From the NCBI GenBank assembly GCA_016720775.1, contig JADKJX010000001.1:1-64000 (forward strand): a stretch of DNA of 64,000 nucleotides. The letters are read 5' to 3'. Both the position numbers and the translations under genes were made by a program. Positions 51,838 through 60,614 of the stretch are shown one piece after another. The DNA comes from Chitinophagaceae bacterium (lineage in GTDB: Bacteria > Bacteroidota > Bacteroidia > Chitinophagales > Chitinophagaceae). The stretch's first letter is position 1. The number at the start of each line of letters is the position of its first letter. The notes under the pieces are model-generated. The model did no database searches. It saw only the letters and a program-made list of their open reading frames with translations, and was not told where the DNA came from.

Positions 51838-53508
51838 ATGAAAAAAATATTTTCAACCGTTCCGCTGTTTTGCATCACTTTAATTTGTTCAGCTCAGCTT
51901 ACCTATAATAACCCGATCCTGTCAGGCTTTTATCCCGACCCAAGTATTTGCAGGGTTGGTAGTGATTATTATATCGTCAACTCATCCTTTGCTTATTTTC
52001 CCGGGCTTCCCATTTTTCACAGCAAAGACCTGGTGAACTGGAAACAGATAGGACATGCGATGGACAGACCTGACCAATTGGATCTGAAAGGAGCCGGCGT
52101 ATCAAGAGGTTTATTTGCACCAACGATCCGGTATCACAAAGGCACTTATTACATCATCTGCACATTGATAGATAAGGGTGGGAACTTTGTCATCACTGCC
52201 AAAGATCCCAAAGGCCCATGGAGCAACCCGGTTTGGCTAAAGGAAGTGAATGGCATTGATCCGTCCCTTTACTTTGATGATAATGATAAAGCATACGTAT
52301 TATTCAACAGTATTCCGCCAAATAATATTTCATTGCACAACGGGCACCGCACCATACGCATGTTTGAATTTGATGCAGTTAGTCTTAAGGTAACCGGCGA
52401 AGAAAAGTTGTTGATCAATGGCGGAACGGATATGGCAAAAAAACCTGTCTGGATCGAAGGGCCTCATGTTTTTAAAAAAGACGGATGGTATTATTTGATC
52501 TGTGCAGAAGGGGGAACAGGATACAATCATTCCGAAGTGGTATTCAGAAGCAAGGCCGTGGATGGCTCTTACATATCTTATGAAAAGAATCCGATACTAA
52601 CACAAAGGCATTTGGATACGGCAAGAAAAAAACCGGTCACCACCACCGGGCATGCCGACTTTGTGGAAACTCCCGATGGAAAATGGGTTGCGGTTTTCCT
52701 TGGTTGCCGGCCGTATGAAGCCGATCATTACAACATCGGCCGGGAAACTTTCATGGCCCCGGTAAAATGGGAAGGTGGCTGGCCGCATATCCTGGAGGGG
52801 AATGAAGAAGTGAAATATCAATGCCCGGTACCCATTCCTTCATTGACCAAAAAAGTAAACAACCCGTTTGGCGGTAATGCTTATTTCAGTACAGAATTCA
52901 ATGAAGAAAAATTGGATGCCCGCTTTATGTTTCTCCGAACCGTTACAGAGCCATGGTATAGCCTCACAGAAAAAAAGGGTTGGCTTCGCATCGGTTTACG
53001 AAAGGAAACATGCTACGGAAAAGAGAATCCGTCCTTTGTTGCTTTCCGTCAGCAAAACCACAACAGTACAGTTACCACTTCATTAGATTTTACTGCGGGA
53101 GCCGTGAATGAAAAAGCTGGGATCGTTGTTTTCCAGAATGAGACACATTTTTATTACCTGTGTAAGTCTGTAAATAATGGCAGGCCCGTTGTTGAGTTAT
53201 ATCAATCAGCGAAAGACAGCAGTATGGTATTGGTTGCCAGTAAAGATATTGACGCATCTGTTAAGGAGCTGAGTTTAAAAATTGAATCCGGGAACAGTGC
53301 GTATTTATTTTATTTTTCCCAGGGTGGAAAAAGCTGGATATTGATGACGAAAGAGGGGTTGGATGCAAAATTCCTCAGCACAAAAACAGCCGGTGGCTTT
53401 GTGGGAGCCGTGTATGCATTGTATGCAACTTCATCAGGAAAAGAGTCGGCTAATAAAGCCTGGTTCAACCGCTTTGCATATAAGGGAACCGATGAAGTGT
53501 TTAAATAA
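51838..53508 (+). CDS. Secreted GH43 beta-xylosidase-type enzyme with C-terminal beta-sandwich
   Basis: 556 residues with a signal peptide ending at ICSAQ. The propeller (~20-320) has PILSGFYPDPSICRVGSDYYIVNSSF, the opening of the beta-xylosidase subfamilies, then GLFAPTIRYHKGTYYIICT, GIDPSLYFDDNDKAYV and the general acid in WIEGPHVFKKDGWYYL. A ~200-residue C-terminal GH43_C2-type beta-sandwich follows. Such enzymes release xylose, or arabinose in the double-substituted-xylose subfamily, from xylo-oligosaccharides. It is the last gene of the plus-strand operon and overlaps xdhC tail to tail by eight bases, so the two operons end on each other without a clear terminator between. Confidence 0.92.
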   Translation: MKKIFSTVPLFCITLICSAQLTYNNPILSGFYPDPSICRVGSDYYIVNSSFAYFPGLPIFHSKDLVNWKQIGHAMDRPDQLDLKGAGVSRGLFAPTIRYHKGTYYIICTLIDKGGNFVITAKDPKGPWSNPVWLKEVNGIDPSLYFDDNDKAYVLFNSIPPNNISLHNGHRTIRMFEFDAVSLKVTGEEKLLINGGTDMAKKPVWIEGPHVFKKDGWYYLICAEGGTGYNHSEVVFRSKAVDGSYISYEKNPILTQRHLDTARKKPVTTTGHADFVETPDGKWVAVFLGCRPYEADHYNIGRETFMAPVKWEGGWPHILEGNEEVKYQCPVPIPSLTKKVNNPFGGNAYFSTEFNEEKLDARFMFLRTVTEPWYSLTEKKGWLRIGLRKETCYGKENPSFVAFRQQNHNSTVTTSLDFTAGAVNEKAGIVVFQNETHFYYLCKSVNNGRPVVELYQSAKDSSMVLVASKDIDASVKELSLKIESGNSAYLFYFSQGGKSWILMTKEGLDAKFLSTKTAGGFVGAVYALYATSSGKESANKAWFNRFAYKGTDEVFK

Positions 53509-54466
53509 TATTTAGTGTTCCTCTTCCCCCGGGGAGATGTTTATTCTTCTCCCGGATGATCTCGGCTGCAATGCTTACCGCAATTTCCTTTGTTGTTTTG
53601 CTATCAATAGACACCCCGATAGGAGAAAAGATTGTATCCAGCCATTCTTTCTGCACTCCCTCTTTTTGTAATTCTTTAAACAGTATTTCTATTTTATGGT
53701 TACTTCCTAAAAGGCCCAGGTAGAAAAAGCTTTTTCCCGCCAATTGTTCCAAAACGATCTTATCCGTGCGGTATCCAACAGTCATGATCACTACAAAATC
53801 GTGTTCAGTAGCAGTAAAAAAATCATTCAACTGATCATAGCCCGGTATAATTATTTTTTCATCAACAAAGTTATTCTGCCACAGTGTCTTTAACCCGGGC
53901 CGGTCATCATAGACCTTGATAAAAAAACCAAGAAAGGACATCAGTTCAGATAAAGCCAATCCAATGTGCCCTGCACCAATGATATGGATGACGGGTTGTT
54001 CACTTATGGCTTCGGTATATACCCAGTCTTCATCGTTTTTATACTGGAGGCCTTTTGCTTTTCCCGTGATGGTTGATATCCCTGCCGGTGAAAGCTGAAT
54101 GGTTTTTCCCTTTCGTGTAAAAATGTTGATAATGGTCTTTTTATCCGTTGCCGAGACCGGGATAAAAACATTCAGCTGGCTGCCGGAACAGATCATACCG
54201 GACTGGTCGCTGCCGTGATTTTTATCATGATATTGTTTTTGCAACAAAACCTTTGTTTCATTTTGTTGCAGCAGGCCTTTTGCTTTTTCTATGAATTTAT
54301 ATTCCATGATGCCGCCACCGATCGTACCGGAATAGGTTCCGTCTTCGGCCAGCACCATTTTAAAGCCCTGCCGCCCGGGAGAGCTGCCTTCGCTTTCCAA
54401 TACATAAAGCAGTATTACTTTAATGCCGTCATAAAGTTTTTCATGTATAAATTCCCATACACTCAT
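53501..54466 (-). CDS. xdhC: XdhC-family molybdenum cofactor insertion protein
   Basis: 321 residues. The N-terminal XdhC/CoxI domain has LLYVLESEGSSPGRQGFKMVL and GTIGGGIMEYKFIEKAK. The C-terminal Rossmann domain (~165-310) starts HIIGAGHIGLALSELMSFLGF and has FVVIMTVGYRTDKIVLEQL, YLGLLGSNHK and IFSPIGVSIDSKTTKEIAVSIAAEI. XdhC proteins bind Mo cofactor, promote its sulfuration and deliver it to xanthine dehydrogenase. It is the last gene of the purine operon, overlapping the preceding gene's 3' end by 26 bases, so translation is probably coupled. Mutual presence with xdhA/xdhB supports the assignment. Confidence 0.93.
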   Translation of the reverse strand: MSVWEFIHEKLYDGIKVILLYVLESEGSSPGRQGFKMVLAEDGTYSGTIGGGIMEYKFIEKAKGLLQQNETKVLLQKQYHDKNHGSDQSGMICSGSQLNVFIPVSATDKKTIINIFTRKGKTIQLSPAGISTITGKAKGLQYKNDEDWVYTEAISEQPVIHIIGAGHIGLALSELMSFLGFFIKVYDDRPGLKTLWQNNFVDEKIIIPGYDQLNDFFTATEHDFVVIMTVGYRTDKIVLEQLAGKSFFYLGLLGSNHKIEILFKELQKEGVQKEWLDTIFSPIGVSIDSKTTKEIAVSIAAEIIREKNKHLPGGRGTLNII

Positions 54467-55811
54467 GGCTGTTTTTTTCTATTTTCAAGGATCTTTTGAA
54501 TGAACGCCCACGTATTTCGTCCAGTGTTAATCCCGTTACCAATACTTCTTCTTCGCTGATAGCACCGCTGTTCAGTGCACGCAAAAAATAGTTGAGTAAG
54601 CCCTGGCCTGTTGCTGCATCATCAAACACATCGCCGATCAGGGTGGCCCTTGCTGCTTTCTCCACAAAGGTTTTCAATCGCTCCACGGCATCATCATAAC
54701 TTTCTAAAAAGAAGGCAAACACGGCGGCATAGCGCATGGGAAATTGTGCCGGGTTCAGGTCCCATCCCTGGTAAAACCCATTCCACAAAGAATGACGGAT
54801 ATGACCATAGCCTTTTTTCCAGGCACGATGAACCGTATCCATATTCTCCTGCAATTGTTCCTTCGTTAAGTTATCGCCCCGGTGAGGGCCGATGGGCATG
54901 GTGTTGGTGGCGCCGTCGCTTAACCAGATACCGGTATGTGCCAGTGCCACTTTGGTCATGTGGTGTGCAAAATCACAAACGGGATGATCCATCTCCTGGT
55001 ACTTTGCCGTGATGCTGCAGCTTGCGGTATAATCGTACGTACCAAAGTGCATGGCAATGCACCTGCCCTTACTTGCTTTAATGAATTTGTATAATGGATT
55101 TGTTCCGTCAATTGCCATGATGGCCTGCGTGGTCTCTACCATCATTTCCATCTTCAGGCTGCCTTTTTCCATTTTTAATTCCGTTTCAAGAATATCAAAG
55201 AAAGAAGCAAGGGTTGCCGGTTGTTCAGGAATGGTAACCTTGGGAAGCATTACAATAAAATTATCCGGCAGTTTACCTCCTGTTTCTTTCACCAATGTGC
55301 TTATAAAAATATCCAGTGTGCGCAATCCTCTTTCCTTCATCTCTTCCGTAAAGGGTTTTATGCGGATGCCGATGAATGGTGATAATGTTTTTGCCGTCAT
55401 TCCTTTTGCAACTTCTAATGCTGAAGTACGGGCTGTTTCATCTTCTTCTTCGTTGCTGCGGTTGCCATAGCCGTCTTCAAAATCGATCCGGAAATCTTCA
55501 ATGGCTTCTGCTTTCAGTTTTGCTATTACTTTATCATAAACCTTTTTGCTAAAGCCGGAATTGGTATCCATGTCGAATATTTTTCCAAACACGTTGTGAT
55601 CGGGTGCATAGGTCTCAAAAATTTCCAGGGCTCTTTTGCCAAGCGATATGGCTGCATCATACTTAAACAGGTTAGCACCGCCATATAATGTATGCACGGG
55701 TTGGCGCTCACTCCGGTCGCCGGGATAAATTTGCTGGAAAGCAGTATTTGCTTCTTTCAGTTTATTAAATAACTGTTCTTTCTGAACGGATGGAATTGTA
55801 ATACTCATCAT
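54441..55811 (-). CDS. HpcH/HpaI-like (malate-synthase-fold) protein of the purine operon, function unknown
   Basis: ~456 residues from MMSITIPSVQKEQL (a start 3 bases later is equally possible; an upstream ATG at 55841 is less likely). The (beta/alpha)8 core shows IEDFRIDFEDGYGNRSNEEED, FIGIRIKPF, FIVMLPKVTIPEQ, KMEMMVETTQAIMA and CIAMHFGTYDYTASC. These acidic and arginine motifs resemble CitE/HpcH/malate-synthase lyases, which use Mg2+ and 2-oxo acids. The C-terminal part has RHSLWNGFYQGWDLNPAQFPMRYAAVFAFF. I believe databases list it as DUF6986, often in purine clusters. Sitting after the ureidoglycolate-forming enzymes, it could condense or release glyoxylate; that is inference. No ureidoglycolate lyase is visible in the window. 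Confidence 0.75.
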   Translation of the reverse strand: MMSITIPSVQKEQLFNKLKEANTAFQQIYPGDRSERQPVHTLYGGANLFKYDAAISLGKRALEIFETYAPDHNVFGKIFDMDTNSGFSKKVYDKVIAKLKAEAIEDFRIDFEDGYGNRSNEEEDETARTSALEVAKGMTAKTLSPFIGIRIKPFTEEMKERGLRTLDIFISTLVKETGGKLPDNFIVMLPKVTIPEQPATLASFFDILETELKMEKGSLKMEMMVETTQAIMAIDGTNPLYKFIKASKGRCIAMHFGTYDYTASCSITAKYQEMDHPVCDFAHHMTKVALAHTGIWLSDGATNTMPIGPHRGDNLTKEQLQENMDTVHRAWKKGYGHIRHSLWNGFYQGWDLNPAQFPMRYAAVFAFFLESYDDAVERLKTFVEKAARATLIGDVFDDAATGQGLLNYFLRALNSGAISEEEVLVTGLTLDEIRGRSFKRSLKIEKNSHECMGIYT

Positions 55812-55863
55812 TTTTTTATTTTTTATTCGCTCACTTTGCATCTTCGTGCCTTAGGGCTATAAG

Positions 55864-56712
55864 TTAACTGCCCCGGTAAGTGGAATACCCAAAGGGGTTG
55901 ATCAGCAGCGGTACGTGATAATGTGCATCGTCAAAAACGATGAATTGAATTTCCACTTCAGGATAAAAACCTTTTATTTTCTGAGCCGCAAAATAACTCC
56001 CGGTGTCAAAAACCAGTTTGTAGTTTCCATGGGCCAGTTTTTTTTGAGCAGGCAACAGATCGCCCACTCGTCCATCTTCATTTGTAATGCCCTGTGCAAT
56101 GGTTTGCCAAACACCGTTTACCGGTATCTGTAACCGGATGCTGATATCTTTCCCGGGCCTGCCCGCAGATGTGTCGAGCACGTGTGTAGTAAGTTGGCTT
56201 TGTTTTAAATTAGTCCAGCTTCCTTCTGTAATTAATTTTTGAAACCGGAGAATACTGATCTTCATTTGTTCGCCCATGGCAATATGCAATTCTTCCCCGA
56301 TCGTATTGCTTAACCTGTCTTCCAGCAGGCGCAGCATTTCTGTGGCAGATCTTCCGGTAGCGCAAACTATAAATATAAATCCAAATTTCGATTCATAGGC
56401 TGCATTGGTATCGGCAAGTGCAGCAATGGTCTTTTTTGAAGCAGCGGCAACCGATGCCTGCTCCTTGCCTGCAAATTTTTTAGTAAGACTTTTAATATCC
56501 CCGATCCTGGGATGATGCGCAAAAGATTCAAGCCAGTCGATGCTGTTGCAGTGGTTGTACCAAACATCTGTCGCCGCATTCACCAGGTCCGTTTCATCGG
56601 CAAACGGGAATTGTTTTATCATCAGGCCGGCCCAGGTTGAGGAACCACAACAACTCATCAGTTGCTTTTTCTTTTCTTCCTTATTAAGTTTATTAAATGC
56701 TTTTATTGTCAT
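55864..56712 (-). CDS. Fused OHCU decarboxylase / 5-hydroxyisourate hydrolase (allantoin synthase)
   Basis: 282 residues, two enzymes in one chain. Residues ~1-165 are the 2-oxo-4-hydroxy-4-carboxy-5-ureidoimidazoline decarboxylase (UraD type), with LESFAHHPRIGDI (catalytic histidine) and SKFGFIFIVCATGRSATEML. Residues ~172-282 are the transthyretin-like HIU hydrolase (UraH/PucM type): LTTHVLDTSAGRPGKDISIRL, the HYHVPLLINPFGYSTYRGS end with the YRGS signature. It converts 5-hydroxyisourate stereospecifically to (S)-allantoin. The domain order matches plant allantoin synthase. There is no signal or peroxisomal targeting. It is placed 13 bp after puuD, which makes its substrate. Confidence 0.95.
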   Translation of the reverse strand: MTIKAFNKLNKEEKKKQLMSCCGSSTWAGLMIKQFPFADETDLVNAATDVWYNHCNSIDWLESFAHHPRIGDIKSLTKKFAGKEQASVAAASKKTIAALADTNAAYESKFGFIFIVCATGRSATEMLRLLEDRLSNTIGEELHIAMGEQMKISILRFQKLITEGSWTNLKQSQLTTHVLDTSAGRPGKDISIRLQIPVNGVWQTIAQGITNEDGRVGDLLPAQKKLAHGNYKLVFDTGSYFAAQKIKGFYPEVEIQFIVFDDAHYHVPLLINPFGYSTYRGS

Positions 56713-56725
56713 AATACTCCTTTAG

Positions 56726-58150
56726 TTATTTTGTTGATGCGCCCTGTTCGATCCAGCACCGTATGATATCCCTTTCTTTTTGTGTGATGTTCGTCTTATT
56801 ATTCTGCGGCATCGTTTTCGTTACTACAACCCGCTGCATGATCAGGGTTGCCTTCTTCACAATATCATCCGGGGTATCGTACATCACGCCGTTGGGTGGT
56901 GCTTTGTACACATCATCCGTTGGTTTTGACGAATGGCAGGTTATGCATCTTGCCTGGATGATGGCATTCACTTCGCTGAATTCTATTTTTGAATTGCAGG
57001 CCCCGGGATCTTTGGGCGGAGCAGAAATAAATGCACCAGCCAATAAGATTACCACCGATACCGGCAATACCCAAACCGATAGCTGCCCTTTTTCCCGCAG
57101 GTTAAGATAATGCTTTACCCCGGCTGTTCCCAGCGAAATGATGACCAATAGCAGCCAGGGTTGTTCGTATCCAAAAGTACTGGGAAAGTGGTTGCTGATC
57201 ATTACAAACAAGACCGGTAAAGTAAAATAGTTGTTATGAAGGGAACGATTGAGTGCATTCTTTCCCAATTGAGGATTTAATGGCAATCCTTTTTTTGCCG
57301 CATTCACCATTGCCTTTTGTGCCGGTATGATCACAAAAAAAACATTGGCCACCATAATGCTTCCGATCATGGCGCCGAAATGTATATATGCTGCCCGGCT
57401 GCTAAACACAAGGCTGTAGAAATATGCAAAGCCAACTAAAAATGTAAAACCAAGCAGGGTAAACAAGATTGGCCTTTTTACCAGGGGCGATTTACAAAGC
57501 AGGTCATAGATGATCCATGCCACAACAAATGAACCCACGCCAATACCAATTCCCTGCAGTGCAGTGATATTCAAAACATTTTTATCTATTAATAATGCCG
57601 ATGCATTAAAATAATAAACTACAAAAAGCAAACAGAATCCCGAGATCCAGGTAAAGTAAGCTTCGTATTTAAACCAGTGCAGATGTTTTGGGACCGTTTT
57701 GGGCGCTACTTTATATTTTTCGAGATAATAAAATCCACCGCCATGAACAGCCCAGAGGTTACCGGCCAGTTCATCCCGTACATCCTTGGTTCGGTTCAAT
57801 GCGTTCTCTAAAAAAACAAAATAGAAGGAAGCACCTATCCAGGCAATACCGAATGTAATGTGCATCAGCCGTACAACAATGTTCAGCCATTCCATCAGGT
57901 GGGCCTCCCATGGCGTGCCTTTTACATATAGGTAAAGAGAAGCAACCAGGGCAACAGAAACAAGTACCAGTGCTGTATAAACAAAATTTTGTGAGGATGC
58001 GATCTCTTCTTTCTTATTCTCAACATTTACGCCGGCTTCATCGTCTGCTGCAGTTTTTTGAGCTATTCCACGCAGGTAGTAGGTCATGATGGTGAGCATC
58101 ACAAGCACAAATCCAAAAACCGATAATAAAACTATTCCGATCATTATCAA
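56726..58150 (-). CDS. puuD: Membrane urate hydroxylase with C-terminal cytochrome c
   Basis: 474 residues. About eight or nine membrane helices make up most of the chain: the DUF989-type core includes WLNIVVRLMHITFGIAWIGASFYFVFLENAL, NLWAVHGGGFYYLEKYKVAP and MVANVFFVIIPAQKAMV with conserved histidines. The last ~90 residues are a c-type cytochrome with a single CITCH haem site and a distal methionine candidate in VVVTKTMPQNNKTN. PuuD oxidises urate to 5-hydroxyisourate and sends the electrons to the respiratory chain, not to H2O2. The start overlaps the allantoicase stop by four bases (ATGA), so translation is coupled. Confidence 0.93.
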   Translation of the reverse strand: MIMIGIVLLSVFGFVLVMLTIMTYYLRGIAQKTAADDEAGVNVENKKEEIASSQNFVYTALVLVSVALVASLYLYVKGTPWEAHLMEWLNIVVRLMHITFGIAWIGASFYFVFLENALNRTKDVRDELAGNLWAVHGGGFYYLEKYKVAPKTVPKHLHWFKYEAYFTWISGFCLLFVVYYFNASALLIDKNVLNITALQGIGIGVGSFVVAWIIYDLLCKSPLVKRPILFTLLGFTFLVGFAYFYSLVFSSRAAYIHFGAMIGSIMVANVFFVIIPAQKAMVNAAKKGLPLNPQLGKNALNRSLHNNYFTLPVLFVMISNHFPSTFGYEQPWLLLVIISLGTAGVKHYLNLREKGQLSVWVLPVSVVILLAGAFISAPPKDPGACNSKIEFSEVNAIIQARCITCHSSKPTDDVYKAPPNGVMYDTPDDIVKKATLIMQRVVVTKTMPQNNKTNITQKERDIIRCWIEQGASTK

Positions 58151-59172
58151 TCTTTTTTCTTTCCGAACAGGCGTAACCTGCTGACGCCGCCATCAGGAAA
58201 AATATTTAACCGCACATGCGAAACAACAGCGGCATGATTTATTTCTTTACTAAATTCATGCTCCTTGTCCGCACTTAATTTTTGCTTTGGTAATAATTCT
58301 GCCCATTGAACTTTATCATTTATCACATCCGTATCGTTTGCAGTATTACAAGCTTCAATGGAACAGGTATCGGGATAATTTCCTTTAAAATGACAGGTAT
58401 CCACAACAATGCGGTCAATATTGCCGGGCGCTGCCAGTTTTAAGATTACCCAATCCCGGTTACCGGGAGTACGGTTGCGCTTTGTTTCCCAGCCATCGCC
58501 CATATTTACCCCGCGGCCCGGCATTATTAAATTACCCATGGCGCTAAAGAACATATCGTTGCAGGCAATGGCTTTACCGCCGTTGATGGCAGCTGCCAGA
58601 TCAATTTCTTCTTCAGCAGAAACGAGCTTCCAGTTTTTGAACACTTCCCCATACACCCTTAATCTTGCTACGCCGCCATCGGGATAAATATGCAGGCGGA
58701 TATGTGTAAATGTCTCATTGCTGTTGCTTTCATAAAAATTTTGTGAGCCGGCATCTAAATGTGACTTAGGCAAGATCTCTTTCCAGTCAGCTTTATCCCA
58801 GTCGCTAACCGATGCGGCATCGGTAACATTTATTGCTTCAATTGAAGCATGCGGCGGATGATTGCCCAGGAAAAAGTTGGTATCAATATCAAATCCCACG
58901 ATCCTGCCGGGTGTTGCTAATTGAACAACTGCCCAGTCATGACCCGGTGTACGTTTGCGGCGGCTCTCCCACCCGTCCATCCATTTGCCCCGGTCGGTGT
59001 ATTTATCGGTAATAAAAATTCCTCTTCCGGGTTTTACCAGGTTTTCCTTTTCTGCAAAGAAGTCATCGGTTGCATAAAGAACCTTTCCACCCAGCCGTTC
59101 AGCAGCCAGGTCGGTGAGTTGCGTAAATGCCGGTGATTCTTTAATGATCTCTTTTACTTTTTCAAAAGCCAT
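58147..59172 (-). CDS. alc: Allantoicase
   Basis: 341 residues made of two homologous jelly-roll modules (~20-175 and ~185-340). Each has a GK-x2-x-A-x-D-x-FF...N-L-x-x-PGRG motif (VLYATDDFFAEKENLVKPGRG; AIACNDMFFSAMGNLIMPGRG), a W-x-x-RRxRTPGHDW or KRNRTPGNRDW motif and a PDGGV-x-RLR motif. It hydrolyses allantoate to (S)-ureidoglycolate and urea. It overlaps the allantoinase stop by 19 bases at its own start and the puuD start at its end, so it lies in the middle of a tightly packed operon. Some members act as ureidoglycolate-related enzymes, but the context fits allantoicase. Confidence 0.95.
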   Translation of the reverse strand: MAFEKVKEIIKESPAFTQLTDLAAERLGGKVLYATDDFFAEKENLVKPGRGIFITDKYTDRGKWMDGWESRRKRTPGHDWAVVQLATPGRIVGFDIDTNFFLGNHPPHASIEAINVTDAASVSDWDKADWKEILPKSHLDAGSQNFYESNSNETFTHIRLHIYPDGGVARLRVYGEVFKNWKLVSAEEEIDLAAAINGGKAIACNDMFFSAMGNLIMPGRGVNMGDGWETKRNRTPGNRDWVILKLAAPGNIDRIVVDTCHFKGNYPDTCSIEACNTANDTDVINDKVQWAELLPKQKLSADKEHEFSKEINHAAVVSHVRLNIFPDGGVSRLRLFGKKKD

Positions 59173-60482
59173 TGTCCTGCGTTTTTTTGAATTATTTTTT
59201 TGTCCCGATAGCTATCGGGATGATAAACAGTGATACCATTTACAATTGTTTGCTGTACTGTTCCGTATAATTGCTGGCCGGTGTAGGGACTGCAATTGTG
59301 CCTGTGTAAAATGTCTTCGGCCTTTACTTCAAATTTTTCCTCCGGGTTCCATACAACCAGGTCTGCATCATATCCAATGGCCAGCCGGCCCTTCCTGTTT
59401 TCTACCTGTAAAAACCAGGCAGGATGTTCTGTAAGCAAAGGAATGAATTTTTCAAGGGAAATCCGTTCTTTCATAGCCGTCCACGAAGCCGGCAACAAGA
59501 ATTGTAAGCCTGCAATACCACCCCATGCTTTTTTAAGGTTGCCGCTTTGCAGTTCTTTTATATCCGGTGGCGCCGGTGAATGATCGGTTGCGATAAAATT
59601 CAGCACGCCATCTGCCAGTGCTTTTTTCAACAATTCATTATTTTCCTTTTCCCGGATGGGTGGTGCACATTTGTACAGGCAATCTGCATCCGGAATATTT
59701 TCTGCATTAAAATAAATATAGTGTGTACAGGTCTCTGCCGTTAGCGGCAACCCTTCCTTTTTTGCTTTTTTTATTTGTACCAGTGCCTGGGCTGATGACA
59801 CGTGTACTATATGTGTAGCACAATGATGTTTGCGGCAAAGTTCTATCATGAGGTCAACCGCATCATTCTCCCATTGTTTCGGCCGGCTCGCCAGGTATGC
59901 TGCATAGCTGGTTGGATGTGTTGCCAATTCATTTACACAATCGCCTTCCAATTCGCAATGGGCAAGCAAAGGGATATGATGTTTTGCGATCAGCGGCATA
60001 GCTTCGTTCAATTCCTTTTCTCCCACATTTGGAAATTCATCGATGCCCGAATGCGTGAGAAAACATTTGATGCCTAATACGCCCATCTTCATCAGTCCTT
60101 CCAGGTCATTCTGATTCCCCGGGATCAGCCCGCCATAAAAACCAACGTTCACGTTCATTTTACCAGCCGATGCATCGAGTTTTAATTTAAACGCTGCAGC
60201 ATTGGTTGTAACGGGGCTTGCATTCAATGGCATGTCAACGATCGTGGTAGTGCCCCCGGCAGCAGCAGCCTGTGTGGCAGTATCAAATCCTTCCCAGTCT
60301 GTTCTTCCCGGTTCGTTGATATGCACATGTGCATCAATGACCCCGGGCATTAAGATATTATTGCCTGCATCTTCTGCTCCGGCTGTTTTATGAGGATGTA
60401 TTTCTGTAATGATCCCGTTCGCAAAACAAATTGTTGCCGGCTGAAGTTTTCCATCAAGCCAGCAACGGTTACTGTATATCAT
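59154..60482 (-). CDS. allB: Allantoinase
   Basis: 443 residues from MIYSNRCWLDGKL. An upstream extension to 60572 is rejected because it is translated from palindromic repeats. The amidohydrolase barrel has PGVIDAHVHINEPGRTDWEGFDT (metal histidines), MGVLGIKCFLTHSG (the carboxylated lysine), LLAHCE, HIVHVSSAQAL and FIATDHSPAPPD (metal aspartate and neighbouring H). It opens the ring of allantoin to allantoate in the cytoplasm, and belongs with alc and the allantoin synthase. Near the C-terminus PDSYRD is encoded by the palindrome 59203-59220, an in-frame repeat insertion. The stop falls 18 bases inside the allantoicase gene. Confidence 0.95.
   Translation of the reverse strand: MIYSNRCWLDGKLQPATICFANGIITEIHPHKTAGAEDAGNNILMPGVIDAHVHINEPGRTDWEGFDTATQAAAAGGTTTIVDMPLNASPVTTNAAAFKLKLDASAGKMNVNVGFYGGLIPGNQNDLEGLMKMGVLGIKCFLTHSGIDEFPNVGEKELNEAMPLIAKHHIPLLAHCELEGDCVNELATHPTSYAAYLASRPKQWENDAVDLMIELCRKHHCATHIVHVSSAQALVQIKKAKKEGLPLTAETCTHYIYFNAENIPDADCLYKCAPPIREKENNELLKKALADGVLNFIATDHSPAPPDIKELQSGNLKKAWGGIAGLQFLLPASWTAMKERISLEKFIPLLTEHPAWFLQVENRKGRLAIGYDADLVVWNPEEKFEVKAEDILHRHNCSPYTGQQLYGTVQQTIVNGITVYHPDSYRDKKIIQKNAGQWLLKK
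59203..59220. repeat. 18-bp palindrome TCCCGATAGCTATCGGGA inside allB
   Basis: A perfect palindrome in the last ~20 codons of allB, encoding PDSYRD. A one-mismatch relative lies at 7622-7639. Because it is at the 3' end of the gene it could also form an mRNA hairpin just upstream of the allantoicase start. Confidence 0.8.
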
Positions 60483-60510
60483 TTTTTTATCTATCACATT
60501 ATTTATTCCC

Positions 60511-60599
60511 GGGCTAAAGCCCATAATTATTATTTTATTATTATCCCTGGCCTGAAGGCCAGGGCAATTCAATGAATTGCTCCACCTTTCAGGGTGGAG
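60511..60599. repeat. Cluster of four short palindromes between xdhB and allB
   Basis: The 132-bp spacer holds GGGCT-AA-AGCCC (60511-60522), CCCTGGCCT-GA-AGGCCAGGG (60545-60564), GCAATTCA-A-TGAATTGC (60564-60580) and CTCCACC...GGTGGAG (60580-60599). The last three are adjacent. They resemble repetitive extragenic elements and would fold in the operon mRNA. No T-tract follows, so full termination is unlikely. Confidence 0.7.
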
Positions 60600-60614
60600 A
60601 TTTTAGCCCACAAT

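Noticed and set aside
53501..53508. Overlap of two stops as a sequencing fault
   Set aside because: Both proteins end with normal family C-termini, so an 8-bp tail-to-tail overlap is acceptable.
60483..60572. N-terminal extension of allantoinase
   Set aside because: The extra residues are encoded by palindromic repeats; allantoinase-like sequence begins at MIYSN.
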